Shown one piece after another: positions 36,159-45,236 of a DNA stretch of 64,000 nt (within the stretch, counting starts at the first letter, position 1; each line of letters begins with the position of its first letter). Source of the stretch: an uncultured Alphaproteobacteria bacterium. Lineage in GTDB: Bacteria; Pseudomonadota; Alphaproteobacteria; HIMB59; GCA-002718135. The notes under the pieces were generated by a model. It was not told the DNA's origin. It did not search any database and saw only the letters and a program-made list of their open reading frames with translations. The stretch lies in the NCBI GenBank assembly GCA_902615745.1, contig CACMQB010000003.1, forward strand, positions 124,001 through 188,000, given 5' to 3'. The position numbers were made by a program, and so were the translations under genes.

Positions 36159-36987
36159 GCCTTTTCATCAAGTCATCTAATTGATTTAAGTCAGAATAAT
36201 ATAAAGTGAGTGATCCTGAGGACCCACTTTCATTAAATTGTATTGATGTTTTTAAACCTATTTTATCTGAGAGCTCTTTTTCTAAATCAATAATATTTGG
36301 GTCTTTAAGTGTTTTTTTTGTTTTATTTTTTTTAAACTCAGATGTTATTTTTTCTACTTGTCTTACACTAAGTTTTTTTTCTATTATTTCATTTGCTTTA
36401 TAAATAGCATTGGGCACACCAATAAGCGCTCTTGCATGGCCCATTGATAGTTCTCCCTCTATCACCATTTTTTGAATTTTTGGATCAAGCTCTAAGAGGC
36501 GTAAAATATTTGAAACATGGCTAGGGCTTTTGCCAATTAGTTTAGCGAGGTTTTCGTTGCTAATAGATTTGATATTGATTAGTCCTTTGTATGCATTAGC
36601 TTCTTCAATAACATTTAGGTCTTCTCTTTGAATGTTTTCGATTAAAGCTGCCTCTAAAATACTTGTGTCATTAATATTTTTAATAACACAGTCCACCTCA
36701 TGCATTCCATTTAATTGACAGGCTCTCCACCTTCTTTCACCTGCTATAATTTGAAATTGACCGTTGCTTATTGGTTTAACAATAATAGGTTGAATTAAGC
36801 CTTGGTTTTTAATTGAAGACGAAAGTTCTTTAAGCTCTTCGTTTTTAAAGTTTTTTCTTGGTTGTGCTGGGTTTGGTATTATTTGTGAAATATTAATTTT
36901 TTGAACACCATTAATATTTTCACTGCTGTTGTTAGATTTTGACAAAAGTGCCCCTAGGCCCATTCCTAGTTTGTTTTCTTTATTCAT
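36148..36987 (-). CDS. parB: Chromosome-partitioning protein ParB
   Basis: This 279-residue CTP-dependent parS-binding clamp shows LGMGLGALLSK at the N-terminus, the CTPase domain with PAQPRKNF, GLIQPIIVKP and the catalytic GERRWRA motif. A helix-turn-helix follows (SNENLAKLIGKSPSHVSNILRLL, given here by its key part GKSPSHVSN), then a C-terminal dimerisation domain. Two parS-like sites are present about 3.5 kb away at 40229 and 40420. It is translationally coupled to parA (8-nt overlap) and converges with holA. Confidence 0.96.
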   Translation of the reverse strand: MNKENKLGMGLGALLSKSNNSSENINGVQKINISQIIPNPAQPRKNFKNEELKELSSSIKNQGLIQPIIVKPISNGQFQIIAGERRWRACQLNGMHEVDCVIKNINDTSILEAALIENIQREDLNVIEEANAYKGLINIKSISNENLAKLIGKSPSHVSNILRLLELDPKIQKMVIEGELSMGHARALIGVPNAIYKANEIIEKKLSVRQVEKITSEFKKNKTKKTLKDPNIIDLEKELSDKIGLKTSIQFNESGSSGSLTLYYSDLNQLDDLMKRLKK

Positions 36988-37753
36988 AATTTTTATTTTG
37001 ATTTAAAATTACTTCTTTTGCAAGCTCAATATAGGCTAAAGAGCCCGCGGCTTGTGTATCGTACACCAATGCTGGTTTACCATGACTTGGTGCTTCCGAT
37101 ATTTTAACATTTCTTGGAATTGTGGTTTTATATACTTGGTTTCCAAAATGTTGCCTTACATCTTTCTCTACAAGTGAGCTTAATGAATTTCTTTTATCTA
37201 ACATTGTAAGTAATATTCCTTCAATTTTTAAGTCTTTGTTATAATTTTGTTGAATTAGTTTGATTGTGTTCATTAAAGCTGAAAGGCCCTCAAGGGCAAA
37301 AAACTCTGATTGAAGAGGAATTAGTGTTGTGTTTGATGCTACTAATGAATTAATGGTTAGCAAGCCAAGTGCAGGTGGGCAATCTACAAAAATAAAATCG
37401 AAATTATCAATTTCAGCAAAGATTGATTTAAACACAAACTCTCTGTCTTCAAAATTTGTTAACTCTACCTCAGCTGCAGCTAAGTCTGTGTTTGCTCCAA
37501 TTATTTTTAGACCAGGTATTAATGTTTCTTTTATTCCTTCTTTAAGAAGTCTCTTTTCATGAATCATTTCATAAATAGATGGCTTTCTATCATCGTGGGT
37601 AAGCCCAAGTCCTGTGGTAGCATTACCTTGGGGGTCAGCATCAACGATTAAAACATTTTTTTTCACTGCAGCTAATGAAGTGGCTAAGTTTATTGTAGTT
37701 GTAGTTTTTCCAACACCGCCCTTTTGATTTGAAATAGAAATAATTTTTTTCAC
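36980..37753 (-). CDS. parA: Chromosome-partitioning ATPase ParA
   Basis: This 257-residue deviant Walker A ATPase has NQKGGVGKTTTT near residues 9-20, VDADPQGNAT, DFIFVDCPPALG and TIPRNVKISEAPSHGKP, all hallmarks of chromosomal ParA/Soj. It moves ParB-parS complexes along the nucleoid. The start is GTG 37753, inside the GTGA overlap with rsmG. It lies in the rsmG-parA-parB order found near the replication origin in many bacteria. Confidence 0.96.
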   Translation of the reverse strand: MKKIISISNQKGGVGKTTTTINLATSLAAVKKNVLIVDADPQGNATTGLGLTHDDRKPSIYEMIHEKRLLKEGIKETLIPGLKIIGANTDLAAAEVELTNFEDREFVFKSIFAEIDNFDFIFVDCPPALGLLTINSLVASNTTLIPLQSEFFALEGLSALMNTIKLIQQNYNKDLKIEGILLTMLDKRNSLSSLVEKDVRQHFGNQVYKTTIPRNVKISEAPSHGKPALVYDTQAAGSLAYIELAKEVILNQNKNYE

Positions 37754-38355
37754 AGTTTTTTATATTTGCTTATTTTTAACACATACCCATTACCCTCACT
37801 TTGACTTGGATAAAGATTGTATTCAAAGTTAAAGGATTTTTTTGCATCATGTATTTCTTTCTTAACACTTCTTCCTTTTAGAAAAAGTAGTGATGTATTT
37901 TTTTTAGTAAAAAAGCGTGAATAATCTAATAATTTTGCTAATGGGGCAAAAGCTCGGCAGATAATAAAGTCAAATTTTTGATTTTTGATTTTTTCAACCC
38001 TTGTACAAATAGTTTTTATTTCTACGTTTTGCTCATGCGCAAATTCTTTAATAAAGTTTATTTTTTTCATTTTTGAGTCAATCAATAATATGTTTGAATA
38101 CCCAAAAATATGTAGGATCACCCCTGGTAAGCCCGCACCAGTTCCAAAGTCTATTATTGATGCATTTTTTTTCAAAATAAATTCAGACAACTGTAATGAA
38201 TCATTAATATGTCTATCCCAAGCAACATCAATTGTAGAAGGCCCTACTAAATTGTGTATTTGGTTGCTTTTTGTTAACTTTAGTATGTAGCTATCGATTA
38301 AATCAATTTGCTTTCTGTTAAGATTGTATTTTTTTATTACAGCGCTTTTATCCAA
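37750..38355 (-). CDS. rsmG: 16S rRNA m7G527 methyltransferase RsmG (GidB)
   Basis: The 201-residue class I methyltransferase has HNLVGPSTIDVAWDRHINDSLQL (key part WDRHINDSL), the SAM motif IIDFGTGAGLPGVIL and CRAFAPLAKLL. It methylates G527 in the 530 loop of 16S rRNA. The start is TTG 38355, 1 nt from the mnmG stop; no ATG fits better. It is co-transcribed with mnmG upstream and parA downstream. Confidence 0.94.
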   Translation of the reverse strand: MDKSAVIKKYNLNRKQIDLIDSYILKLTKSNQIHNLVGPSTIDVAWDRHINDSLQLSEFILKKNASIIDFGTGAGLPGVILHIFGYSNILLIDSKMKKINFIKEFAHEQNVEIKTICTRVEKIKNQKFDFIICRAFAPLAKLLDYSRFFTKKNTSLLFLKGRSVKKEIHDAKKSFNFEYNLYPSQSEGNGYVLKISKYKKL

Positions 38356-38356
38356 A

Positions 38357-40222
38357 TTATGCTGCTTTTTTATTTTTATTTTTTTTAATATATCTAAGAA
38401 GGGCTATTGTGGCTGCTGGTGTTACGCCCGATATTCTTGAGGCTGCTCCAAGAGTTGGTGGTTTAATTTTTGATAATTTTTCTACTATCTCATTAGATAA
38501 GCTGCCAACTAGTTTATAATTAGTTGATTTTGGAATTGTTAAACTTTCTTCTTTTTCAAAATCTTGAATATCCATTCTTTGCCTATCAAGATAACCTGAG
38601 TACTTAGCTTCAATTTCTATTTGTTCTATTACATCGTCTTCTAAATCACTTAATCCAGGAAGTATTTTTTTGAGCTTGGTGGTTGTAATATTAGAAAACG
38701 ACAAAAGGTCTATGATATTTCTTTTCTTTCCATCTTTGTTTATTTTTATTCCTTTCTTTAGAAGTGCATCTGGTGAAAACTTATGATTTTTAACAAACCT
38801 AAACCCCTCTTTTATTCTTTTGGATTTTTTTTCGAACTCTCTTTGCCTATCTATATCAACACAACCTATTTCAATTCCAAGAGGTGTAAGTCTTAAATCT
38901 GCATTATCAGCCCGAAGTACAAGTCTATATTCAGACCTTGAAGTGAACATTCTATATGGCTCTTTGGTTCCTTTTGTGACCAAATCGTCTATCAAAACAC
39001 CTATATATCCGGAGGACCTAGGTATTATAAATTCTTTATTAGATGTTGTTTGAAGTGATGCATTTATCCCAGCAATTATACCTTGTGCAGCTGCTTCTTC
39101 GTATCCGGTTGTTCCATTTATCTGCCCTGCAAAAAATAAATTTTTTATTTTTTTTGTTTCAAGTGTGTGTGTTAGTTCTTGTGGGTCAACAAAATCATAT
39201 TCAATGGCGTAAGCGGGTTGTGTAATTGTAACATTCTCCAAACCTTTAATCGTTTTAACAAATTGCTCTTGAATTTCAGTTGGTAGTGAAGATGATATTC
39301 CGTTTGGATATATTAAATCATTATCTAATCCCTCTGGCTCAAGAAATATCTGATGCGATAATTTATTTTTGAATTTATGAATTTTATCTTCAATAGATGG
39401 GCAATACCTAGCTCCCATTGATTGTATTTCTCCTGAATACATTGGTGATAGGCTTAGGTTCTGAGCTATAATTTCATGTGTATTTTTATTAGTATGAGTA
39501 ATAAAACAAGATATTTGAGGAATGTGGATATCTCTGTTGACAAAAGAAAATGGAACAGGCTTTTTATCTGGGTGTTGTTCATCTAAGTCATTGAAATTTA
39601 TAGTTTTTTTAAGTAATCTTGGGGGCGTTCCTGTTTTCAATCTGCCTATTGAAAACTTTAGCTCTTTAAGCCTTTTTGCAAGCTTTATTGATGGCTTATC
39701 ACCAACTCTTCCAGCTTCTTGTTTCTCGGAGCCTATTCTTATTAACCCTTGTAAGAAAGTGCCTGTAGTTAAAACAACAGATTTGGACAATATCTTTTTG
39801 TTATCACCTAAAATAACTCCACTTACCTGTTTATTTAAAACAATTAAATCTTCTACTGACCCTTCAATAATTTTAAGATTTTTTTGCTCAGATACAAGAT
39901 CATTTATAGCATTTTTATATAAAATACGGTCTGTTTGTGCTCTTGGACCTCTTACAGCAGCACCTCTGCTCGAGTTTAACATTCTAAATTGTATACAGGA
40001 TCTGTCTGTAGCTTTGGCCATAATTCCATCTAAAGCATCTATTTCCTTTACAAGATGTCCTTTCCCAAGACCTCCAATTGCAGGATTGCATGACATTTCT
40101 CCTATTTTATCAACTTTATGAGTAATTAAAGCTGTTTTTGATCCAGTTCTTGCAGATGAGCATGCCGCTTCTACGCCTGCATGCCCCCCACCAATTACAA
40201 TTACATCAAATTTATTGTCCAT
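38357..40222 (-). CDS. mnmG: tRNA uridine-5-carboxymethylaminomethyl modification enzyme MnmG (GidA)
   Basis: This 621-residue FAD protein works with MnmE to modify U34 of tRNAs. It carries [14 protein letters not shown] (FAD site), [44 protein letters not shown] and the C-terminal YxGYLDRQ and HMM-like helical domain. ATG 40222 is the natural start (family start [12 protein letters not shown]); a GTG at 40234 would lie inside the parS-like palindrome. It is second in the mnmE-mnmG-rsmG-parA-parB run. Confidence 0.97.
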   Translation of the reverse strand: MDNKFDVIVIGGGHAGVEAACSSARTGSKTALITHKVDKIGEMSCNPAIGGLGKGHLVKEIDALDGIMAKATDRSCIQFRMLNSSRGAAVRGPRAQTDRILYKNAINDLVSEQKNLKIIEGSVEDLIVLNKQVSGVILGDNKKILSKSVVLTTGTFLQGLIRIGSEKQEAGRVGDKPSIKLAKRLKELKFSIGRLKTGTPPRLLKKTINFNDLDEQHPDKKPVPFSFVNRDIHIPQISCFITHTNKNTHEIIAQNLSLSPMYSGEIQSMGARYCPSIEDKIHKFKNKLSHQIFLEPEGLDNDLIYPNGISSSLPTEIQEQFVKTIKGLENVTITQPAYAIEYDFVDPQELTHTLETKKIKNLFFAGQINGTTGYEEAAAQGIIAGINASLQTTSNKEFIIPRSSGYIGVLIDDLVTKGTKEPYRMFTSRSEYRLVLRADNADLRLTPLGIEIGCVDIDRQREFEKKSKRIKEGFRFVKNHKFSPDALLKKGIKINKDGKKRNIIDLLSFSNITTTKLKKILPGLSDLEDDVIEQIEIEAKYSGYLDRQRMDIQDFEKEESLTIPKSTNYKLVGSLSNEIVEKLSKIKPPTLGAASRISGVTPAATIALLRYIKKNKNKKAA

Positions 40223-40228
40223 GTCTCT

Positions 40229-40240
40229 TTTCACGTGAAA
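40229..40240. promoter_or_regulatory. parS-like ParB-binding palindrome 1
   Basis: TTTCACGTGAAA is the perfect palindromic core of the bacterial parS site (consensus TGTTTCACGTGAAACA); in the 16-base frame 12 positions match. It fills the 18-nt gap between the mnmE stop and the mnmG ATG, about 2.5 kb from parA. ParB would nucleate here and spread. A second site lies 191 bases away. Confidence 0.75.
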
Positions 40241-41527
40241 TTACTTACCTATACAAAAATCACTGAATATTATATCTAAAATTTTCTCAATATCAAATTT
40301 TTGATTAATTCCATCAATATACATAATTGATCTTCTAACATTTTCAGCAGCAATATCTATTTCTTTTAAATCTAAACCTTTAAGTAGTACAAGAGATTTC
40401 TTAAGGCCTTCCATATGTCTTTCACGTGAAAAGACCGGTCCAGAAATTGGTTTTTTCTTTAATTTTGAAGATATGTTTTTAATAAGAGGTTCAATTCCAT
40501 AACCAGATACTGATGAAATATTATGTACTCCACTAATTTTCTTTTTATTTGTATCATATTTTGATTTAACAAATATTTTTGATTTGATTTTACTATAGTT
40601 TTTCTTTTCGTTTTTTTTAAGAAAAACTATATTTAAATCAGACTTTTCAGCGCTCTCTAAGGATCTTTCAATACCTATTTTTTCAATTAAGTTCTTATAT
40701 TTTCTTATTCCAGCTGTATCAATGAATGTGTATTTATCTCCTTGTATATCTAGTGTGGAGCTTACTAAATCTGTTGTAGTTCCTGGTATATTAGTAACTA
40801 TAGAAACCTCCTTGTTATTAATATAATTAATAAAGGATGATTTTCCTGTGTTTGGTTTTCCAATAATAGTTATTTTAAAGCCATTATGTATTTGTTTTGA
40901 TAAAGTTGATCTTTCGATAATATTTTCAATTTGTTTATATATGTTCTTATTTTGTTCTCTTATGCTTTTATTTATTTCTTTAGGAAGGTCTTCATCTGCA
41001 AAATCAATTATGGCCTCTATATCTGCTAGAAGTTTTTTTTGTTTATTTGATATTTCATTAACCAATTTATCTAAATTTCCACTTAAATTACCAATGGCTG
41101 TCTTTCTTTGATTTTCAGTTTCTGCATTAACTAAATCATTAATTGTTTCAGCTTCTAAAACACTAAGCTTATCATTCATTAGAGCTCTTTTGGTAAACTC
41201 TCCAGGCTCAGCAAGTCTGATTTGTTTTTTTAATAGGGTTTTAGTTATTTTGTTAATTACAGAAATACTTCCGTGACAAGATATTTCCACCATATCCTCC
41301 CCTGTATAGCTTTTTGGTGATTTAAAAAAAGTTGTTAGCGTCTGATCTACAACGTCTTTTCCATCTAATAAATCGTTTAATGTAGCAAAATTTGTTTTAA
41401 ATTTTTTTTTAGAAGATATTGATTTAATTATTGTATGAGAGCCTTTTCCCGAAATCCTAAAAACAGCTATACCTGATTTACCTCTTTGCGTAGCAAGAGC
41501 AAAAATTGTCTCTTTGGAAGCTTTCAT
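40241..41527 (-). CDS. mnmE: tRNA modification GTPase MnmE (TrmE)
   Basis: This 428-residue GTPase is the partner of MnmG in U34 modification. It has an N-terminal folate-binding domain with AEPGEFTKRA and a G domain with GKPNTGKSSF (G1), TTTD (G2) and DTAGIRK (G3). The C-terminal FCIGK holds the catalytic cysteine. Length is slightly below the usual 450, owing to short inter-domain loops. A parS-like palindrome (40420-40431) lies within its coding sequence. Confidence 0.96.
   Translation of the reverse strand: MKASKETIFALATQRGKSGIAVFRISGKGSHTIIKSISSKKKFKTNFATLNDLLDGKDVVDQTLTTFFKSPKSYTGEDMVEISCHGSISVINKITKTLLKKQIRLAEPGEFTKRALMNDKLSVLEAETINDLVNAETENQRKTAIGNLSGNLDKLVNEISNKQKKLLADIEAIIDFADEDLPKEINKSIREQNKNIYKQIENIIERSTLSKQIHNGFKITIIGKPNTGKSSFINYINNKEVSIVTNIPGTTTDLVSSTLDIQGDKYTFIDTAGIRKYKNLIEKIGIERSLESAEKSDLNIVFLKKNEKKNYSKIKSKIFVKSKYDTNKKKISGVHNISSVSGYGIEPLIKNISSKLKKKPISGPVFSRERHMEGLKKSLVLLKGLDLKEIDIAAENVRRSIMYIDGINQKFDIEKILDIIFSDFCIGK
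40420..40431. promoter_or_regulatory. parS-like ParB-binding palindrome 2 (inside mnmE)
   Basis: A second TTTCACGTGAAA lies within the mnmE coding region, with 13 of 16 bases matching the parS consensus and a slightly extended symmetry (GTCTTTCACGTGAAAAGAC). In DNA as AT-rich as this, two copies of a 12-base palindrome with a GC-rich centre within 200 bases, close to parAB, are very unlikely by chance. Confidence 0.75.
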
Positions 41528-41589
41528 TTTTTGGGAATTAAACCCAAGATGATATTAAGTAAATAAGAAAGATTATAAAAAAATTATAT

Positions 41590-42846
41590 TTATTTAGTTC
41601 CCATGCTTTGGAAGAACTCGCTGTTAGTTTTTGTGTTTTTCATTTTATCTAACAAGAACTCCATGGCTTCAGTACTTCCCATAGGGGCTAATATTTTTCT
41701 TAAAATAAAGATTTTTCCAAGCTCGTCTTTATCAAGTAATAATTCTTCTTTTCTTGTTCCTGACTTACCAATATCAAAAGCTGGATAGGTTCTTTTTTGG
41801 CTAAGTTTTCTATCTAGGACCATTTCACTGTTACCAGTACCTTTAAATTCTTCAAATATAACCTCGTCCATTCTGCTTCCTGTATCTATTAAAGCAGTAG
41901 CAATAATTGTAAGTGATCCGCCCTTTTCTACGTTCCTTGCAGCACCGAAAAATCTTTTTGGTCTTTGTAAGGCATTGGCATCAACACCACCTGTTAGCAC
42001 CTTTCCACTAGATGGAACAACGGTATTATAAGCTCTTCCAAGTCTGGTGATTGAATCAAGAAGGATTACAACATCATGTTTATATTCAACGAGTCTTTTA
42101 GCTTTTTCAATTACCATTTCAGCAACTTGAACGTGGCGTGAAGCAGGCTCATCAAAGGTTGAACTAATTACCTCGCCCTTAACTGATCTTTGCATATCTG
42201 TAACTTCTTCTGGTCTTTCGTCAATTAGCAGAACAATAAGTTTAGCGTCTGGACTATTAGCAGTTATAGCATTAGCAATTTTTTGCATAATTATTGTTTT
42301 ACCAGTGAAAGGTTGTGCAACAATTAATTGTCTTTGTCCTTTTCCAAGAGGAGCAATAATATCAATTATTCTTTCTGTATTATCTGGCATAGGTTTTTCT
42401 TGTTCAAGTTTGAACCTTGCTTCAGGATACAATGGTGTTAAATCTTCAAAGTTAACCCTGTTCTTAACTAAATCAGTTTCTTGACCGTTTATTTTGTTAA
42501 TTTTAGTTATGGCAAAATATCTTTCTCCTTGTTTTGGAGATCTAATTTCACCTTCAACACTATCACCCGTTCTTAAGCTAAATTTTTTAATTTGAGTTGG
42601 AGAAATATAGATATCATCTGGTCCTGGAAGATAATTTGACTCTGAAGACCTTAAAAAACCGAAACCATCTTGCATAATTTCAATAACCCCTAAACCAGTG
42701 ATAATCTCACCATCTTCAGCAATTGTTTTTAGAATTGCAAACATCAAATCTTGCTTTCTAAGAGACGAAGGGTTTTCTATACCAAGTTTGTCTGCCTGTT
42801 TTAAAAGCTCTTGGGGTTCTTTTCCTTTTAATTCCTGTAAATTCAT
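41590..42846 (-). CDS. rho: Transcription termination factor Rho
   Basis: This 418-residue hexameric RNA helicase has an N-terminal Rho domain ([18 protein letters not shown]), an RNA-binding cold-shock-like domain with [20 protein letters not shown] (key part GFGFLRS), and an ATPase domain with [13 protein letters not shown] and the Q/R-loop [11 protein letters not shown]. The Walker A reads AQPFTGKT, where most Rho proteins have APP(K/R)(A/T)GKT, so a basic residue beside the phosphate loop is replaced by Phe. Otherwise complete. It faces maf across a 422-nt gap. Confidence 0.96.
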   Translation of the reverse strand: MNLQELKGKEPQELLKQADKLGIENPSSLRKQDLMFAILKTIAEDGEIITGLGVIEIMQDGFGFLRSSESNYLPGPDDIYISPTQIKKFSLRTGDSVEGEIRSPKQGERYFAITKINKINGQETDLVKNRVNFEDLTPLYPEARFKLEQEKPMPDNTERIIDIIAPLGKGQRQLIVAQPFTGKTIIMQKIANAITANSPDAKLIVLLIDERPEEVTDMQRSVKGEVISSTFDEPASRHVQVAEMVIEKAKRLVEYKHDVVILLDSITRLGRAYNTVVPSSGKVLTGGVDANALQRPKRFFGAARNVEKGGSLTIIATALIDTGSRMDEVIFEEFKGTGNSEMVLDRKLSQKRTYPAFDIGKSGTRKEELLLDKDELGKIFILRKILAPMGSTEAMEFLLDKMKNTKTNSEFFQSMGTK

Positions 42847-43268
42847 AATGTTGTTGGGATAGTTTAGAAATGAAATATTTTAATAATCAAAATTGAAGTT
42901 AATGTCAAAACAATAATAAATATATAATTTATATATTTAATTGTAGTATTAGTTGTAATGTTAAAAAGCTTAATTATTGCTTTATTCTCGTATCATTCTT
43001 TATTTACCAACATATGAACAACAGCCCATACAAATATGTTAATTTAAAGAATATCGAAAAAAAATTATTATTTTTAAATAATTTGCAATTCAATAAATTT
43101 CTAATAACTTGTTATTAATTTTGTATAATAAATATATTAACACCTACCCTATAATATCTAGACAAGTTATTAAGTTGTTGAAAACATATTTTTAAAACAA
43201 AAGAACTATTTCTTAAATTCAAATTATATTTAATAGTGTTTATAACTATAATTTTTATTAACACACTT
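42847..43268. other. Gene-free region between divergent rho and maf; candidate replication origin
   Basis: This is the longest gene-free stretch outside the tRNA-Gly zone. It is extremely AT-rich and contains a palindrome TAATAACTTGTTATTA (43102-43117), a related CAAGTTATTAAG (about 43164) and two similar TATTAACAC elements (about 43134 and 43255) that are weak DnaA-box-like matches; no canonical TTATCCACA is present. In many alphaproteobacteria oriC lies between the hemE/rho/mnmEG/parAB arm and the maf-aroE-coaE-dnaQ arm, which is this position. It also must hold promoters for rho and maf. The origin call is inference from synteny. Confidence 0.4.
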
Positions 43269-43859
43269 ATGCACCAAAAATTTATATTAGCTAGTTCAAG
43301 CAAATCTAGATACAAAATATTAAAAAACGCAGGATTAAATTTCACACAAAAAAAACCAAATTGCAACGAAGAGGATATTAAACAAACTATTAATAGAAAC
43401 ACAAAGCCTGAGATTTTTGCAAAAAAACTTTCTTATGAAAAAGCAAGAAGTGTAAGTATAAAAAAATTGTATGCCAATAAGATTGTTTTGGGCTGTGATA
43501 CAGTCATTTATCACAATGGAAAAATTTTAGATAAAGTAAACTCTATTGAGAAAGCCCAAAAAAAGATCAAGTCTCTATCAGGAAAGACACACTTAATAGT
43601 ATCTGGTTTAACTGTTTGTTTGAATGGCTCTAAAGTTTGGGAAAATTACGAAAAAACCCATGTTAAAATAAGAAAGCTTAATAACAGAGAAATAAAAACA
43701 TACTTAAAAAAAACAGGTAAACAAATACTTAGCTCTGTTGGATGTTATCAAATAGAGAGCTTGGGGCCCAGTATTATTGAGAGCATAAAAGGAGACTATT
43801 TTAATGTTATGGGATTGCCTTTATTTAATTTGCTAGATTATTTATATTCAAAAAAATGA
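43269..43859 (+). CDS. maf: Maf-family nucleoside triphosphate pyrophosphatase
   Basis: From ATG 43269 the product has 196 residues and opens KFILASSSKSRYKILKNAG, the Maf start motif. It continues with GCDTVIYHNGKILDK and later SVGCYQIESLGPSII, giving the acidic and lysine residues of the house-cleaning pyrophosphatase pocket. Maf proteins hydrolyse non-canonical NTPs such as dTTP/UTP or modified nucleotides. The in-frame GTG at 43236 would add an unusual N-terminus. It overlaps aroE by 4 nt. Confidence 0.93.
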   Translation: MHQKFILASSSKSRYKILKNAGLNFTQKKPNCNEEDIKQTINRNTKPEIFAKKLSYEKARSVSIKKLYANKIVLGCDTVIYHNGKILDKVNSIEKAQKKIKSLSGKTHLIVSGLTVCLNGSKVWENYEKTHVKIRKLNNREIKTYLKKTGKQILSSVGCYQIESLGPSIIESIKGDYFNVMGLPLFNLLDYLYSKK

Positions 43860-44638
43860 AAAAACTTTACGTAATTGGGAACAAGGCATCTAAAAGTCTT
43901 TCGCCAACAATATTTAACTATTGGTTTAAAAAATATAACATTAAAGCAAATTATGGATATTTAGAGCTTACAGAAAAAAACTTTCATAAAAAAATAAAAG
44001 AGGTTTTGGAAAAAAAAGATACGCTTGGTCTAAATGTAACCATCCCATTTAAAAACAAAATTATCAAACATCTTGGCAAAATAGACGCTCATGCAAAAAA
44101 AATTGGTGCTGTAAACTGTGTAACAAATAAAAAAACCATAAATGGAACCAATACTGATTGGACAGGATATTACAAAACCCTACCAAATATAAAGAAAACC
44201 AAAAACAGAAAAGTTATTATTCTAGGTTACGGAGGCGCATCACACGCCATTCACTATGTTTTAAAGAAGAGGGGATTTAAGGATATTTTAATTTTCAACA
44301 GATCTAAGAAAAAAATTAAGTATTCAAAAAACACTGAGTATACAAAAAAATATAGTGATCTTGAAACACACCTTGAAGGAGTTTTTTTAATAATTAATAC
44401 TACACCAATAAACCCTATGTTGAAAAAACACTTAAAACTTATTACCAAATCAACAATTGTAAGCGACATTGTTTACAGTCCAAAAAACACTTCATTTCTC
44501 AAACAGTTTCCGAAGAATAAAAAGATTTATGGAATATCAATGTTGATAGAACAGGCCAAACCGTGTTTTAAAATGTGGTTTGGTAAAAACCCATCTGTAG
44601 ATGCAAAAATGCTTAACGCCATTTATAAAAAAATTTAA
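43856..44638 (+). CDS. aroE: Shikimate dehydrogenase
   Basis: This 260-residue enzyme reduces 3-dehydroshikimate in aromatic amino-acid synthesis. It has SKSLSPTIFN (shikimate-binding serines), NVTIPFKNKII with the catalytic lysine, GAVNCV, NGTNTDWTGY with the catalytic aspartate, and VIILGYGGASHAI (NADP site). It is coupled to maf (ATGA) and to coaE (TAATG). The sequence is complete, although slightly shorter than E. coli AroE. Confidence 0.95.
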   Translation: MKKLYVIGNKASKSLSPTIFNYWFKKYNIKANYGYLELTEKNFHKKIKEVLEKKDTLGLNVTIPFKNKIIKHLGKIDAHAKKIGAVNCVTNKKTINGTNTDWTGYYKTLPNIKKTKNRKVIILGYGGASHAIHYVLKKRGFKDILIFNRSKKKIKYSKNTEYTKKYSDLETHLEGVFLIINTTPINPMLKKHLKLITKSTIVSDIVYSPKNTSFLKQFPKNKKIYGISMLIEQAKPCFKMWFGKNPSVDAKMLNAIYKKI

Positions 44639-45228
44639 TGACAAAAACCATAGCAATAACAGGCGGCATAGGATCGGGTAAATCCACCTTTTGTAGTAAA
44701 TTAAAAGAAAAAGGCTTTAAAATTCACAGCTCAGATGAGCAGGTGGCCAAAATATATAAAAACCCTGAAAAAAAATTTGTTACTTATTTACGCACTATAG
44801 GTTTGTCTAAGTCCATTTCAAAAAAAAACATAAATAAAAAAATTATATCAAAGATTATTTTTGAAAATAAACAGATAAAAAAAAAGCTTGAGTTATACAT
44901 ATTTAAAATAGTTAGAAAAAAGAGGTCTGATTTTATAAAACAAGAAAAACAAAAAAAAACAAAATTAATTTTTATTGATATACCATTGTTGTTTGAAAAC
45001 AATTTAGAGAAACAGTTCAACAAAGTAATATCGATAATTGCCTCCAAACGAGTAAGATTAAAAAGATTAAAAAAAACAAGAAAAATGACTGAAAACCAGT
45101 TTAAGAATATAACTCGATCTCAAACATCAGATGTTATAAGAAAAAAGAAATCTGATTATGTTATTTATAACAACTCGACATTAAAGGATTATAAAATTAA
45201 GATTAATAAGTTAATAAGTAAACTTTAG
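44638..45228 (+). CDS. coaE: Dephospho-CoA kinase
   Basis: This 196-residue P-loop kinase carries out the last step of coenzyme A synthesis. It has IAITGGIGSGKSTFCSKL at the N-terminus (Walker A), the SSDEQV motif, FIDIPLLFEN, and the LID region with RVRLKRLKK. The protein is exceptionally lysine-rich. It is coupled to aroE by a 1-nt overlap and followed by dnaQ 8 nt later, which is the standard alphaproteobacterial run. Confidence 0.95.
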   Translation: MTKTIAITGGIGSGKSTFCSKLKEKGFKIHSSDEQVAKIYKNPEKKFVTYLRTIGLSKSISKKNINKKIISKIIFENKQIKKKLELYIFKIVRKKRSDFIKQEKQKKTKLIFIDIPLLFENNLEKQFNKVISIIASKRVRLKRLKKTRKMTENQFKNITRSQTSDVIRKKKSDYVIYNNSTLKDYKIKINKLISKL

Positions 45229-45236
45229 TTAAAACA

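Noticed and set aside
38820..40121. Plus-strand ORFs opposite mnmG
   Set aside because: They lie wholly antisense to a conserved gene and have no family motifs; they are by-products of the coding bias.
43015..43050. Possible dif/XerCD site (ATATGTTAATTT region)
   Set aside because: Only the right arm resembles dif; the left arm and 6-base centre do not match, so it is not supported despite the odd skew.
43115..43402. Minus-strand ORF of 95 codons across the rho-maf gap
   Set aside because: It overlaps the conserved start of maf, is made of low-complexity hydrophobic sequence and has no recognisable motif; treated as a shadow.
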